Assembly (NCBI GenBank): GCA_020024325.1
Contig: JAHHTY010000001.1
Location: 9,021-73,020, forward strand
Direction: 5' to 3'
Length of the DNA: 64,000 nt
Source of the DNA: Negativibacillus sp.
GTDB taxonomy: Bacteria > Bacillota > Clostridia > Oscillospirales > Ruminococcaceae
Shown: positions 7,846 to 16,095 of the stretch, piece after piece
How positions within the stretch are numbered: position 1 is the stretch's first letter
Layout of the letters: each line of letters opens with the position of its first letter
The notes under the pieces: generated by a model
Databases searched by the model: none
What the model saw: the letters and a program-made list of their open reading frames with translations, nothing else
Told to the model about the DNA's origin: nothing
Made by a program: the position numbers and the translations under genes

Positions 7846-9134
7846 CCTACTCTGTTCATGGTTCTTTATCCGGCATTGTAGAGGCTCCTATCTCTAAATC
7901 AGACCTGCATCGCCTCATTCTTGCTTGTTCTTTGGCTCATGGCAGAACTCTCATTCAACGCTGTACCATTTCCGAAGATATCCGTGCAACGGCTCGTGTC
8001 ATGCAATCAGCCGGGGCAACCATTCAATTTCAAGACAACAATATCTTAGTTGAGGGCATTTCTTCTCATCCCACTGCCCCCCTGCAATGTGATTGCTCTG
8101 AATCCGGTTCTACACTGCGTTTTCTTGTTCCTGTATTTGCTGCTTTAGGGTATCGGGCAACCTTTATCGGTCATGGAAAACTTCCACAGCGTCCCATGCA
8201 GCCATTGCTGTCTGAACTTGCGGCTCATGGTATCAGCATCACCCTTCCTGAAAACGGAGATGCTCTCCCGTTGCAAATTTCAGGAACTCTGCAAGGTGGA
8301 ACCTTTACTTTTTCCGGCAGTATCAGCTCTCAATATATCACTGGATTGATGTTCTCCCTTCCACTTCTGGAAGAGGACAGCCGCATTGTGCTTACCTCTC
8401 CACTGGAATCCAAAGGATATGTTGATATGACTGTCCGTGTTCTGCAACAATTTGGTGTTCAAATCAATCAAACAGAAAGTGGTTGGGAAATTCCCGGTAG
8501 GCAAAAGTTTCACAGCCCGGGACAGATTGTTGCTCAAGGAGATTGGAGCAACGCTGCCTTTTGGATTTGTGCAGGTTCTATCTGCCCTAAATCCGAAATC
8601 ACCGTTAACGGTATCGACCCTTCTTCTCTTCAGGGAGACAAGGCTGTCTGTAACGTTTTACAACAAATGGGAGCTTCCCTTTCCATTCATCAAAACTCTG
8701 TCAGTGTAAAACATTCTGCTTTGCATCATACTGTCATTGATGCTTCACAGATTCCTGATATCATCCCTATTTTATCCGTCGCTGCTGCAGTGGCAGAAGG
8801 AGAAACCCACATCATTCATGCAGAAAGGCTGCGCATTAAAGAAAGTGACCGTCTTCATGCGATGTACGATTGTCTTAACCGCATCGGTGCTGATGTCACA
8901 GAGCTTAAAGACGGGTTGATCATTCGAGGAAAATCCATCCTTTCGGGAGGTACTGTCCACTCTTTCCAAGATCACCGCATTGCTATGTCCATGGCGGTTG
9001 CTTCGCTTGTCTGTAAAGAACCTGTACTGATTCAGGAGCCGCTTTGTGTTGCAAAATCATATCCTAATTTCTATAAAATTTTTCAATCGTTAGGAGGAAC
9101 GGTCAATGTCGTCAACATGGGGGAAAAATATTAA
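7839..9134 (+). CDS. aroA: 3-phosphoshikimate 1-carboxyvinyltransferase (EPSP synthase)
   Basis: AroA joins shikimate-3-phosphate and phosphoenolpyruvate. The 431-residue product has SKSDLHRLILACSLA near the N-terminus (substrate binding Lys/Ser/Arg), the ESGSTLRFLVPV segment (about residue 87), the SSQYITGLM loop and RIKESDRLHAM (about 331), all typical of the family. ATG 7839 follows AGGGGG and overlaps the aroB stop as ATGCTAA, indicating translational coupling. The loop at ~87 reads CSESGSTLRF rather than the plant/E. coli type GNAGTAMRP. That change resembles the class II (glyphosate-tolerant) enzymes, an inference from motif only. Confidence 0.95.
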   Translation: MLTYSVHGSLSGIVEAPISKSDLHRLILACSLAHGRTLIQRCTISEDIRATARVMQSAGATIQFQDNNILVEGISSHPTAPLQCDCSESGSTLRFLVPVFAALGYRATFIGHGKLPQRPMQPLLSELAAHGISITLPENGDALPLQISGTLQGGTFTFSGSISSQYITGLMFSLPLLEEDSRIVLTSPLESKGYVDMTVRVLQQFGVQINQTESGWEIPGRQKFHSPGQIVAQGDWSNAAFWICAGSICPKSEITVNGIDPSSLQGDKAVCNVLQQMGASLSIHQNSVSVKHSALHHTVIDASQIPDIIPILSVAAAVAEGETHIIHAERLRIKESDRLHAMYDCLNRIGADVTELKDGLIIRGKSILSGGTVHSFQDHRIAMSMAVASLVCKEPVLIQEPLCVAKSYPNFYKIFQSLGGTVNVVNMGEKY

Positions 9135-10227
9135 AATATCTATCTTCGGTGAAAGCCATTCCAAAGGAATCGGTGTTGTAATAGACGGACTTCCTGCCGG
9201 AACAAAGATTAACTTTCCCGAACTTCTCCAATTTATGGCACGAAGAAGCTCGCAGGGCGGAAAACTGGACACTCCTCGTTTAGAAAAAGATTTTCCTAAA
9301 ATCCAATGTGGTTTGCTTGCCGATCACCAATCGCCTGACATTTTGATTGCTTGTGGAACACCTGTCTGTGCCTTGATTGAAAATACAAACACTCGCCCTA
9401 AAGATTATGAAAAGCTGAGCTGTGTTGCCCGTCCGGGACACGCCGACTATACCGGCTTTATCCGCTACCATGGTCACAATGATACACGGGGCGGAGGTCA
9501 TTTTTCCGGCAGATTGACAGCTCCTCTTTGCTTTGCCGGAGCTATTGCAAAACAATTTCTTCGATGCCGTGGCATTGAAATCGGGGCACACATCGCTGCT
9601 GTCGGTCCGGTACAGGATATTCCATTTAATCCTACTGAAATTGACCATAAAACTTTGCTGACAGTTCAGAAAAAATTCTTTCCCGTTTTAGATGATGACG
9701 CCGGTCAAAAAATGCAGCAGCAAATTGCTGACAGCCGTGACCTGCTGGACTCGGTGGGCGGAATCATTGAATGTGCCGCGGTCGGACTTTCTGCGGGTAT
9801 CGGAGATCCTATGTTTGATTGTATAGAAAGCAAAATTGCTTCTCTTGTGTTTGGGATTCCTGCCGTTAAAGGATTGGAATTTGGTTTAGGCTTTGGCTTT
9901 GCTTCTTTGCATGGCAGCAAGAGCAATGACCCTTTCTGTATTCAAGACGGCAACATTAAAACAACCTCTAACCACAACGGCGGCATCCTTGGTGGTATCA
10001 GCAATGGTATGCCTGTGCTTTTCCGTACTGTGATAAAACCTACGCCTTCCATTTCTCAAAAGCAAAAAACCGTAAATTTTAAAACAGGAGAAGAAACCGA
10101 GCTTACCATCAACGGACGCCATGACCCCTGTATTGTCCGTCGTGCCGTTCCTTGTATCGAATCAGCAGCAGCACTTGCCTTAATGGATCTTCTTTTAGAG
10201 CATCCATATCCGATGGAGGAAATGTAA
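9106..10227 (+). CDS. aroC: Chorismate synthase
   Basis: AroC makes chorismate from EPSP using reduced FMN. The 373-residue product opens with FGESHSKGIGVVIDGLPAG and carries RPGHADY (about residue 107), GGGHFSGR (about 129) and the C-terminal RHDPC signature. ATG 9106 with TAGGAGGAA upstream lies inside the end of aroA (29-bp overlap), and the stop codon shares one base with the pheA start. Where most family members read RRPG near residue 46, this one reads ARRSSQGG, a modest deviation. The rest of the protein is ordinary. Confidence 0.95.
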   Translation: MSSTWGKNIKISIFGESHSKGIGVVIDGLPAGTKINFPELLQFMARRSSQGGKLDTPRLEKDFPKIQCGLLADHQSPDILIACGTPVCALIENTNTRPKDYEKLSCVARPGHADYTGFIRYHGHNDTRGGGHFSGRLTAPLCFAGAIAKQFLRCRGIEIGAHIAAVGPVQDIPFNPTEIDHKTLLTVQKKFFPVLDDDAGQKMQQQIADSRDLLDSVGGIIECAAVGLSAGIGDPMFDCIESKIASLVFGIPAVKGLEFGLGFGFASLHGSKSNDPFCIQDGNIKTTSNHNGGILGGISNGMPVLFRTVIKPTPSISQKQKTVNFKTGEETELTINGRHDPCIVRRAVPCIESAAALALMDLLLEHPYPMEEM

Positions 10228-11090
10228 TGAAACAATCAGAACAAATCATCCGCTGCAATGAACCCTGCCTTCAGTCTGCTGCCAAGGCTGCCTGTCAGGG
10301 GGTTGCAGGAGCTTTTTCCCATACAGCGTGTCTTACAGTTTTTGAACAGCCTAACATTACCTTTTATCCCACCTTTGAGGATGTCTTTCAGGCTGTCAGC
10401 AATCAGGAAAGCGAATATGGAGTTATCCCAATTGAAAACAGCCTTGCAGGTTCTGTAACCGATAATTATGATCTCATGCTCCGCTATCACCTGCATATCG
10501 TCGGCACTGTGAAAGTTAAGGTAGAACACTCTCTGCTTGTCTTGCCGGGCACAAAAATAGAGCAGCTTCGTCATGTATATTCCCATGAACAGGCACTGCA
10601 TCAATGCTCCGATTTTCTCAAAGCACATTCACAGATCACACATCATCCTTACTCAAACACCGCTGCCTCTGCACAATTTGTTGCAAAAACACAGGACGCT
10701 TCACTGGCAGCCATCGGTTCAACCGAATCCGCAAAACGATATGGGCTTGAGATATTACAGCAGAACATTCAAAATCGTCGGGATAATTTTACTCGCTTTG
10801 TTATTCTTGCAAGGGAGCCTATCTCTCATCCCGAATGCAATCGCATCAGCCTAATCATTCGTCTGAAACATCAGGCAGGAAGTTTGTATCAGGCACTTTC
10901 CCGCTTTGCTCAGCAAGAAATAAATCTTTTAAAGCTGGAATCTCGCCCCATACCGGATAGTCCTTTTGAGTTTTTGTTTTACTGGGATTTTGACGGAAAT
11001 CTTATGGAACCTCGTGTCCAAAAGGCATTAAAAGATTTGGAACAGGATATAGAATACATGAAACTTCTTGGAAACTATCCTGAATTTTAA
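10227..11090 (+). CDS. pheA: Prephenate dehydratase with C-terminal ACT domain
   Basis: Prephenate dehydratase makes phenylpyruvate, the last committed step to phenylalanine. The 287-residue protein has the opening GVAGAFSHTA (about residue 26), the IPIENSLAGSV segment, the catalytic NRRDNFTRFV motif, and an ACT domain (about 200-280) with LESRPIP, the signature of Phe feedback binding. No chorismate mutase domain is fused. I start it at ATG 10227, which overlaps the aroC stop as TAATG and follows GGAGG; an upstream ATG at 10152 would add 25 residues encoded inside aroC. Its place at the end of the operon explains why the leader peptide is rich in Phe. Confidence 0.93.
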   Translation: MKQSEQIIRCNEPCLQSAAKAACQGVAGAFSHTACLTVFEQPNITFYPTFEDVFQAVSNQESEYGVIPIENSLAGSVTDNYDLMLRYHLHIVGTVKVKVEHSLLVLPGTKIEQLRHVYSHEQALHQCSDFLKAHSQITHHPYSNTAASAQFVAKTQDASLAAIGSTESAKRYGLEILQQNIQNRRDNFTRFVILAREPISHPECNRISLIIRLKHQAGSLYQALSRFAQQEINLLKLESRPIPDSPFEFLFYWDFDGNLMEPRVQKALKDLEQDIEYMKLLGNYPEF

Positions 11091-11210
11091 TAAATCCCTT
11101 TCTTTTTTCATAAGTTCTAATTTACTACATATATAATCAATATTTTTTATTCAACATTTCCATATTTTCCCTATAAATTATATAAAATATAATAAAATTA
11201 CGATAGTCGG

Positions 11211-11239
11211 TTGAAAAAAATCCTCTTTTGCGGTATGAT
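11211..11239 (+). promoter_or_regulatory. Promoter of the ireB-like gene
   Basis: TTGAAA (11211-11216) and TATGAT (11234-11239) are 17 bp apart, about 120 bp before the ATG. The rest of the 267-bp gap after pheA is AT-rich; I see no terminator hairpin for the aro operon. Confidence 0.7.
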
Positions 11240-11357
11240 ATTGGTATAGCAAAAGTGCGCAAAAATCCATAATCTTTATGTATGTAAATAAAACTCAATT
11301 TTTTACAAATTCTGCCATATTTTGCAGCTTTGTAAAAAACAGATGGAGGTATCATAT

Positions 11358-11603
11358 ATGCACGAACCAACGATATCTTTTTCGCTTCATGACGATAAAG
11401 AAAAGGAAATCAAAAAAACACTAACCATTATTTATGATGCACTCAGACAAAAAGGATACAATCCCATCAATCAAATTGTTGGATATATCCTTTCCGAAGA
11501 TCCAACCTATATCACTACCTACAACAATGCACGCAGTCTTATCCGTCGTATTGACCGTGATGAGCTTTTGCAAATCCTTGTTAAGTCCTATCTCAATGAT
11601 TAG
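11358..11603 (+). CDS. IreB-family regulatory phosphoprotein (UPF0297/DUF965)
   Basis: The 81-residue protein matches the small conserved family of B. subtilis YrzL and Enterococcus faecalis IreB: KTLTIIYDALRQKGYNPINQ, IVGYILSEDPTYIT and IRRIDRDELLQILVKSYL are close to the family pattern. IreB is a substrate of the PASTA Ser/Thr kinase IreK and damps cephalosporin resistance in Enterococcus. Whether that holds here is unknown. ATG 11358 is chosen because GGAGG precedes it by 8 nt. The usual Firmicutes neighbours (ruvX/yrrK, yrzB) are absent; the gene stands alone between a promoter and a terminator. Confidence 0.88.
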   Translation: MHEPTISFSLHDDKEKEIKKTLTIIYDALRQKGYNPINQIVGYILSEDPTYITTYNNARSLIRRIDRDELLQILVKSYLND

Positions 11604-11629
11604 GGGTATTTTGCCTTGCAAAAAATAGT

Positions 11630-11662
11630 GCGGATGGCTGGAAAAAGGCTGTCCGCTTTTTT
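11630..11662 (+). terminator. Terminator after the ireB-like gene
   Basis: GCGGA (11630-11634) and TCCGC (11652-11656) close an imperfect 9-10 bp stem followed by TTTTTT. It isolates the ireB-like gene from the next one. Confidence 0.75.
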
Positions 11663-11716
11663 GTCAGAAAACGTCGGCTAAACAATCTGTGATGACATAA
11701 GAAGGGAGTTTTTGCG

Positions 11717-12007
11717 ATGTCGCAGGAATTTTTAATGTATAAAGGAAGACCTCTTGTACGCAGCGGAGACACACTGTACTATGGAAGTATGGGAGATAAA
11801 TGTGTTGCCCACCTGCAAATTAAAAGTCAAACAGAAATGGATGGACTGAATATGGCAGACAAAGTTGTGATTCAGCTAATTTCTACTGACGAATCCTTAT
11901 CCCTAAAAGAACGTATTCTAAATAAAGCAGAACGTGATGGATTATATGAAGCTCTTGCCATAGCTGATATCTGGATGGAACGTCATAATAAAAAAGAAAA
12001 TGCTTAA
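11717..12007 (+). CDS. Small conserved-looking protein of unknown function
   Basis: A 96-residue protein, probably cytoplasmic, with no signal peptide or membrane segment. It begins with YKGRPLVRSGDTLYYGSMGD and has a charged helical C-terminus ending IADIWMERHNKKENA. The pattern (short beta-rich N-terminus, helix at the end) suggests a small folded domain. I have the impression of similar proteins in other Clostridia but cannot name a family. GAAGGGAG precedes ATG 11717. It lies between two terminators, so it is probably transcribed alone or by readthrough from the ireB-like gene. Confidence 0.65.
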   Translation: MSQEFLMYKGRPLVRSGDTLYYGSMGDKCVAHLQIKSQTEMDGLNMADKVVIQLISTDESLSLKERILNKAERDGLYEALAIADIWMERHNKKENA

Positions 12008-12008
12008 G

Positions 12009-12058
12009 ATATAAAAGAGGAAGCCGAACCTAAATAGATTCGGCTTCCTCTTTTATAT
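12009..12058. terminator. Bidirectional terminator between convergent genes
   Basis: A perfect 20-bp stem (12009-12028 with 12039-12058) and a 10-nt loop, with A-rich and T-rich flanks, separates the plus-strand 96-aa gene from the minus-strand DUF454 gene. It can work in both directions. Confidence 0.9.
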
Positions 12059-12074
12059 GCTTCTTAATCTTGCT

Positions 12075-12458
12075 TTAAAAGTTTTTATCCTGTTCGGGGC
12101 ATGTTTTAACACCAAACACAAAATAAATCAGGTGAGCAACCCATACCAGTGCTAAAATCATTCTTGCAACCGGAACACGGGACATCATTACAAATCCTAT
12201 CCCCATCATCAATGTAACAACAGTGATAATGCGAAGCTTTGTTTTTGTTGTCATACCCTGACCTTTTACAAAGCTTTCAAGGTTTTCCTGATATAACTTG
12301 GTTCCAACAAACCAGCGATGTAATCGCTCCGAGCTTCTTGCAAAGCAAAACGCCGCCAACATCAAAAATGGAACTGTCGGCAAAATCGGAACTATTGTTC
12401 CCACTGCACCCAAAGCTGTGCTAATGCAGCCCAGCAAAATATATATTGTTCTTTTCAA
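12075..12458 (-). CDS. DUF454 (YbaN-family) inner membrane protein
   Basis: The 127-residue product has the DUF454 pattern: KRTIYILLGCISTALGAVG, then VPILPTVPFLMLAAFCFARSS and a short HRWF turn, followed by two more hydrophobic segments (about residues 75-95 and 97-115). The function is unknown; members sit in the cytoplasmic membrane. I prefer the TTG at 12458, which follows AAGGAG at 11 nt and gives the usual family opening; an upstream TTG at 12479 would overlap the ribosome binding site. It is 42 bp downstream of the ABC exporter gene and is probably in the same transcript. Confidence 0.8.
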   Translation of the reverse strand: MKRTIYILLGCISTALGAVGTIVPILPTVPFLMLAAFCFARSSERLHRWFVGTKLYQENLESFVKGQGMTTKTKLRIITVVTLMMGIGFVMMSRVPVARMILALVWVAHLIYFVFGVKTCPEQDKNF

Positions 12459-12500
12459 CTGGAATAACTCTCCTTCCAAAACACTTCTTTCTTTTTTGTC

Positions 12501-14156
12501 TTAACTCATTCTTCCGTTTTCAACACTGTATATTTTGTCTGCAATACGCATGGTAGAACTACGGTGAGAAACCAGAACAACCGTCTTATCTTCTCTTTCT
12601 TCTCCAATAGATTTTAAAATTACAGCTTCATTTAAGCTATCCAAATTGCTGGTTGGCTCGTCCAGCAGCATCAGCGGTGCATTATGTAAAAATGCTCTCG
12701 CAAGTCCAATACGCTGACGTTCTCCTCCCGAAAGGGTATCTCCCAGCTCGCCAACAGATGTATCATATCCTTTTGGAAGCTTCATAATAAAATCATGCAC
12801 CGATGCTTTTTTACAAGCTTCCACAATCTCTTCGTGGCTGGCATCCAGCTTTGCAATGCGAATATTATTTTCAATGCTGTCATGGAACAGATGAGTTTCC
12901 TGGGTAACAAAACTTTCCATCTGTCTTAAATTTTCAGTGTTAATTTGATCGATGGAGCGTCCGGCAATATCAATTTCACCCTTCTGTGCACTCCAAAAAC
13001 GCATCAGCAATTTAAGCAGAGTGGATTTACCGCTTCCGCTTTTTCCAACAATACCAATTATCGATTTTTTCGGCATTTGCATGGAAATGTTGGACAGAAT
13101 CTCTTCTCCACCATAGGAAAAGCTTACATCTTTTACTTCCACATCAGAGAATTTTATATCCATAAACCCGTCAATTTCTTCGGTAACGGGAGTTTCATCC
13201 AAAATATCCAGCACTCGATTTCCTGCTGCAAAGGTATTTTGCAGGGTACTTCCCAGATTTGCCAGCGCAATTACCGGACCAAAAGAACTCATCAGTGTCA
13301 CTACCGGAATCAGCACACCGTCAAATCCGATTTGACCTTTTTGATAGAGGGTTGCACAGAGCAGCAGCATTGCCAAATCAAAGAACAAAATGACAGTATT
13401 TGTGATTGCCATGCTGTATCCTGCCCGATTCTTCATCAGCTTTTCCTGTCCTGATAATTCATCTGTTTTTCGGTTCATCTCTTCAAGACGTTTCTCCCCT
13501 GCCTGATATTGCAGTGTTTCAGACAAACCTCTCAAACTGTCAAGAACAAAGCTGCTTAAATTGCCAGATTCACCGCGAAAACGAATACCATCCTCTTTTC
13601 CTTTTTTGGAGGTAATCATTGGAATAATGATACCAACACAGCAGTATGCTACCACTGCAAGCAAGGCAAATAATATATGGAAACTTCCAAGCAGCAGCAC
13701 CATAATCAATGATACAAAAAAAGCAATTGCAATCGGAGAGATGGTGTGTGCATAAAACACTTCCAATAATTCAATGTCTGCGGTGATAATGGAGATTAAA
13801 TTGCCTCTGTCTTTGCCTTCCAGCTTTGCCGGACACAACTTCCTCAAAGCTGCAAATACCTTATCTCGCAAAAGGGCAAGCAATTTAAAGGCAATGTAAT
13901 GATTACAAGCCTGTTCACCATAGTGCAATGCACCGCGAAGCAAGGCAAAAACTGCAATGCAGACAAACAAAACAGTTAACGAACGACCACTTTCCGTTAC
14001 TAACTCAACTAAAGCAGATACCCCAAATACAGGAATGAAGATGGCACAGAGGAATCCCACGGTTCCCAGCAGAATTGCCAGAAGCATAAAGCCTGTCAAT
14101 GGCTTTACCAAGCCAATTAGACGCATACAAATATTCAGATTACTTCTCTCCTTCAT
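12501..14156 (-). CDS. ABC exporter half-transporter, CydC-like (permease fused to ATPase)
   Basis: Six hydrophobic segments fill residues 1-300, followed by a nucleotide-binding domain with Walker A (GKSGSGKSTLLKLL, about 362), LSGGERQRIGLARAF, Walker B with catalytic Glu (LMLLDEPTSNLD) and the switch His (LVSHRSS). This is an exporter of the ABCB/CydC type. ATG 14156 overlaps the upstream partner gene by 17 bp and is preceded by AAAGGA, so I use it rather than the ATG at 14222. The pair resembles CydDC, which exports thiols for cytochrome bd assembly, but no cytochrome bd genes are nearby, so the substrate is open. Confidence 0.85.
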   Translation of the reverse strand: MKERSNLNICMRLIGLVKPLTGFMLLAILLGTVGFLCAIFIPVFGVSALVELVTESGRSLTVLFVCIAVFALLRGALHYGEQACNHYIAFKLLALLRDKVFAALRKLCPAKLEGKDRGNLISIITADIELLEVFYAHTISPIAIAFFVSLIMVLLLGSFHILFALLAVVAYCCVGIIIPMITSKKGKEDGIRFRGESGNLSSFVLDSLRGLSETLQYQAGEKRLEEMNRKTDELSGQEKLMKNRAGYSMAITNTVILFFDLAMLLLCATLYQKGQIGFDGVLIPVVTLMSSFGPVIALANLGSTLQNTFAAGNRVLDILDETPVTEEIDGFMDIKFSDVEVKDVSFSYGGEEILSNISMQMPKKSIIGIVGKSGSGKSTLLKLLMRFWSAQKGEIDIAGRSIDQINTENLRQMESFVTQETHLFHDSIENNIRIAKLDASHEEIVEACKKASVHDFIMKLPKGYDTSVGELGDTLSGGERQRIGLARAFLHNAPLMLLDEPTSNLDSLNEAVILKSIGEEREDKTVVLVSHRSSTMRIADKIYSVENGRMS

Positions 14157-15891
14157 ACGACTTTTCCTTTCCGTATTGCTCCAACGAACTTTGTGTATTC
14201 CACAGCTGTGCATACTGTCCATGCTGTTTTAGCAATACATCATGTTTTCCCGACTCTGCAACCGAGCCATTCTGCATCACATAGATTCTGTCTGCACGAA
14301 GCGCATTTGCCAGTCGATGGGTAATCAAAATAACAGTCTTATCTTGTGCCAGATTGTAAATCTGTCCCATAATTTCGTTTTCGCTTTCAGCATCTACATT
14401 AGAGGTTGCTTCGTCAAAAATATAAATTGGACTATCATGCAAAACTGCCCTTGCCAGTGCTAATCTCTGACGCTGTCCGCCCGAAAGATTGCTTCCTCTT
14501 TCCGTAAGTGCAGTGTCCAATCCGTTCTCTGCACGCATAAAGTTTGCAAGATTTACCTGTTCCAAAATTTCCCACAAACGCTCATCAGATGCCTGAGGGG
14601 CACCCATTAGAAGATTATCACGAACGCTTCCTTTAAACAGGTAACTGTCAAAACCGATATAAGTAATATTTTTCATCAGACTTTCCTCTTGAATTTCTGA
14701 CAAATCGTGTTCACCCAGCTTCACTGTTCCCTGATAGCCTTTATTTTTCCCCATTAGAATAGATGCAACGGTCGATTTTCCGCATCCGCTTTCTCCAACA
14801 ATGGCAGTAAAACTTTTATGTGGGAATTCCATTGTAACTCCATGCAAAATTTCCCGATTTTCTTCGTAAGAAAAATGCAGGTCACGGCAGTATAATCCTG
14901 CCTGTGGCTCAACCTCATATTTTGCATTTCCTGTATTTTCCGACAAATCCAACAACTTAAAGATTTTATCACTGGCTGCCATACCGTTCATCGCAATATG
15001 AAAATAACTTCCCAGCATACGCATTGGAATAAAAAATTCTGCCGACAACAAAATGATAGAGATACATCCTGCCAGTGAAACATTCCCTGCTCGATACTGA
15101 AGTACCGAAATAATGGTTCCCAGTGCGGCTCCACCATACGCAATCGCATCCATGACTGTAACCGAGTTGAGCTGCATAGTTAAAACCTTCATCGTGATTT
15201 TACGGAACCTTTCCGATTCCTCATTCATCTGCTCGTGTTTAAATTTATCTGACTGGTATATTTTTAAAATCGTCAATCCCTGCAAATTCTCAAGGAAGGT
15301 ATCTCCAAGTGTAGTATATTCGCTCCAATACTTAGACAGCAGTTTCTTTGCAAAAGTCTGAACTGCCGCAATGGTGACCGGAATCAGAGGAACACAGATT
15401 AAAAGAACGATTGCCGATGGTAGATTGACAAAGCTGAGTACAACAAACAGTGTAATCGGTGCAATTACACTGTAAAAAAACTGTGGAAGATATGCTCCAA
15501 AGTAAGTTTCCAGCTGCTCTACACCTTCCACCGCCAGCTGAACAATTTCTGAGGTTGCCACCTGTTCCCGATAGGATGTTCCTAAACGAAGTAACTTTTG
15601 ATAAATCAATGTCCTCAATTTCTTCTTTACAGACTTTGAGGAGAGGTATCCCATTTTCGACATCTGTCTTGTACAAAAGAAGCGGATTACAATAGCAACT
15701 GCTACAGCAAGCGTTGTCTGGATAAAGGTTGTTGCATCCGCTGTCTTTAAGCTTAGCTTTTGCAGCATTGAGGCAATGGCAAATATCATACCAATATTTG
15801 ATACCATACTTACCCATTGATACACAATATTTCCTGCAATATATTTTTTGCTTTCACTGACCATGCCTATCAGCCGTTTGTTAATCATCAT
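14140..15891 (-). CDS. ABC exporter half-transporter, CydD-like (permease fused to ATPase)
   Basis: This 583-residue partner has six transmembrane segments (about residues 17-290) and an ATPase domain with GESGCGKSTVASIL, LSGGQRQRLALARAVL, IYIFDEATSNVD and LITHRLAN. Both subunits keep the catalytic Glu after Walker B, so both sites may hydrolyse ATP. The first transmembrane segment follows KYIAGNIVYQW. ATG 15891 follows GGAGGGA. Gene overlap and order (D-like then C-like) indicate an obligate heterodimer. A promoter with stacked palindromes lies directly upstream, suggesting induction by a ligand-sensing repressor. Confidence 0.85.
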   Translation of the reverse strand: MMINKRLIGMVSESKKYIAGNIVYQWVSMVSNIGMIFAIASMLQKLSLKTADATTFIQTTLAVAVAIVIRFFCTRQMSKMGYLSSKSVKKKLRTLIYQKLLRLGTSYREQVATSEIVQLAVEGVEQLETYFGAYLPQFFYSVIAPITLFVVLSFVNLPSAIVLLICVPLIPVTIAAVQTFAKKLLSKYWSEYTTLGDTFLENLQGLTILKIYQSDKFKHEQMNEESERFRKITMKVLTMQLNSVTVMDAIAYGGAALGTIISVLQYRAGNVSLAGCISIILLSAEFFIPMRMLGSYFHIAMNGMAASDKIFKLLDLSENTGNAKYEVEPQAGLYCRDLHFSYEENREILHGVTMEFPHKSFTAIVGESGCGKSTVASILMGKNKGYQGTVKLGEHDLSEIQEESLMKNITYIGFDSYLFKGSVRDNLLMGAPQASDERLWEILEQVNLANFMRAENGLDTALTERGSNLSGGQRQRLALARAVLHDSPIYIFDEATSNVDAESENEIMGQIYNLAQDKTVILITHRLANALRADRIYVMQNGSVAESGKHDVLLKQHGQYAQLWNTQSSLEQYGKEKSYEGEK

Positions 15892-15980
15892 TTTTCTAAA
15901 TCCCTCCTGCAGAGTTTATCTGTAAAAGAATGAGCCTTCATGACTTTTGATTAGCATAAACTAATCCTGACGAAAAAAAT

Positions 15981-16030
15981 ATCGGTTAGACTAGTCTAAC
16001 CGATCTAACCGATAATTAAGTTTATCGGTT
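15981..16030. promoter_or_regulatory. Stacked palindromes (candidate operators) at the exporter promoter
   Basis: ATCGGTTAGACT (15981-15992) and its exact inverse AGTCTAACCGAT (15993-16004) make a perfect 24-bp palindrome. A second inverted repeat, AACCGATAA (16007-16015) with TTATCGGTT (16022-16030), covers the -10 box. The shared core TAACCGAT appears in both. This is the usual look of a TetR- or MarR-type operator pair; no candidate regulator gene is adjacent. Confidence 0.7.
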
Positions 16031-16047
16031 TTGTATATTTTTGTCAA
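16019..16047 (-). promoter_or_regulatory. Sigma-A promoter of the ABC exporter operon
   Basis: TTGACA (16042-16047, minus strand), 17-bp spacer, TAAACT (16019-16024). The -10 lies inside one candidate operator, and the expected start site near 16012 sits just before the 24-bp palindrome. Confidence 0.75.
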
Positions 16048-16095
16048 GTATTACTAACAATAAGCGGATTACCTTTTGTTAGATTGAGCTAACTT

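Noticed and set aside
10152..10226. Extended N-terminus of prephenate dehydratase
   Set aside because: Lies within aroC; ATG 10227 has GGAGG and the usual coupled overlap.
15892..16095. Inverted repeats as insertion-sequence ends
   Set aside because: No transposase remnant or target duplication; position over a promoter fits operators.
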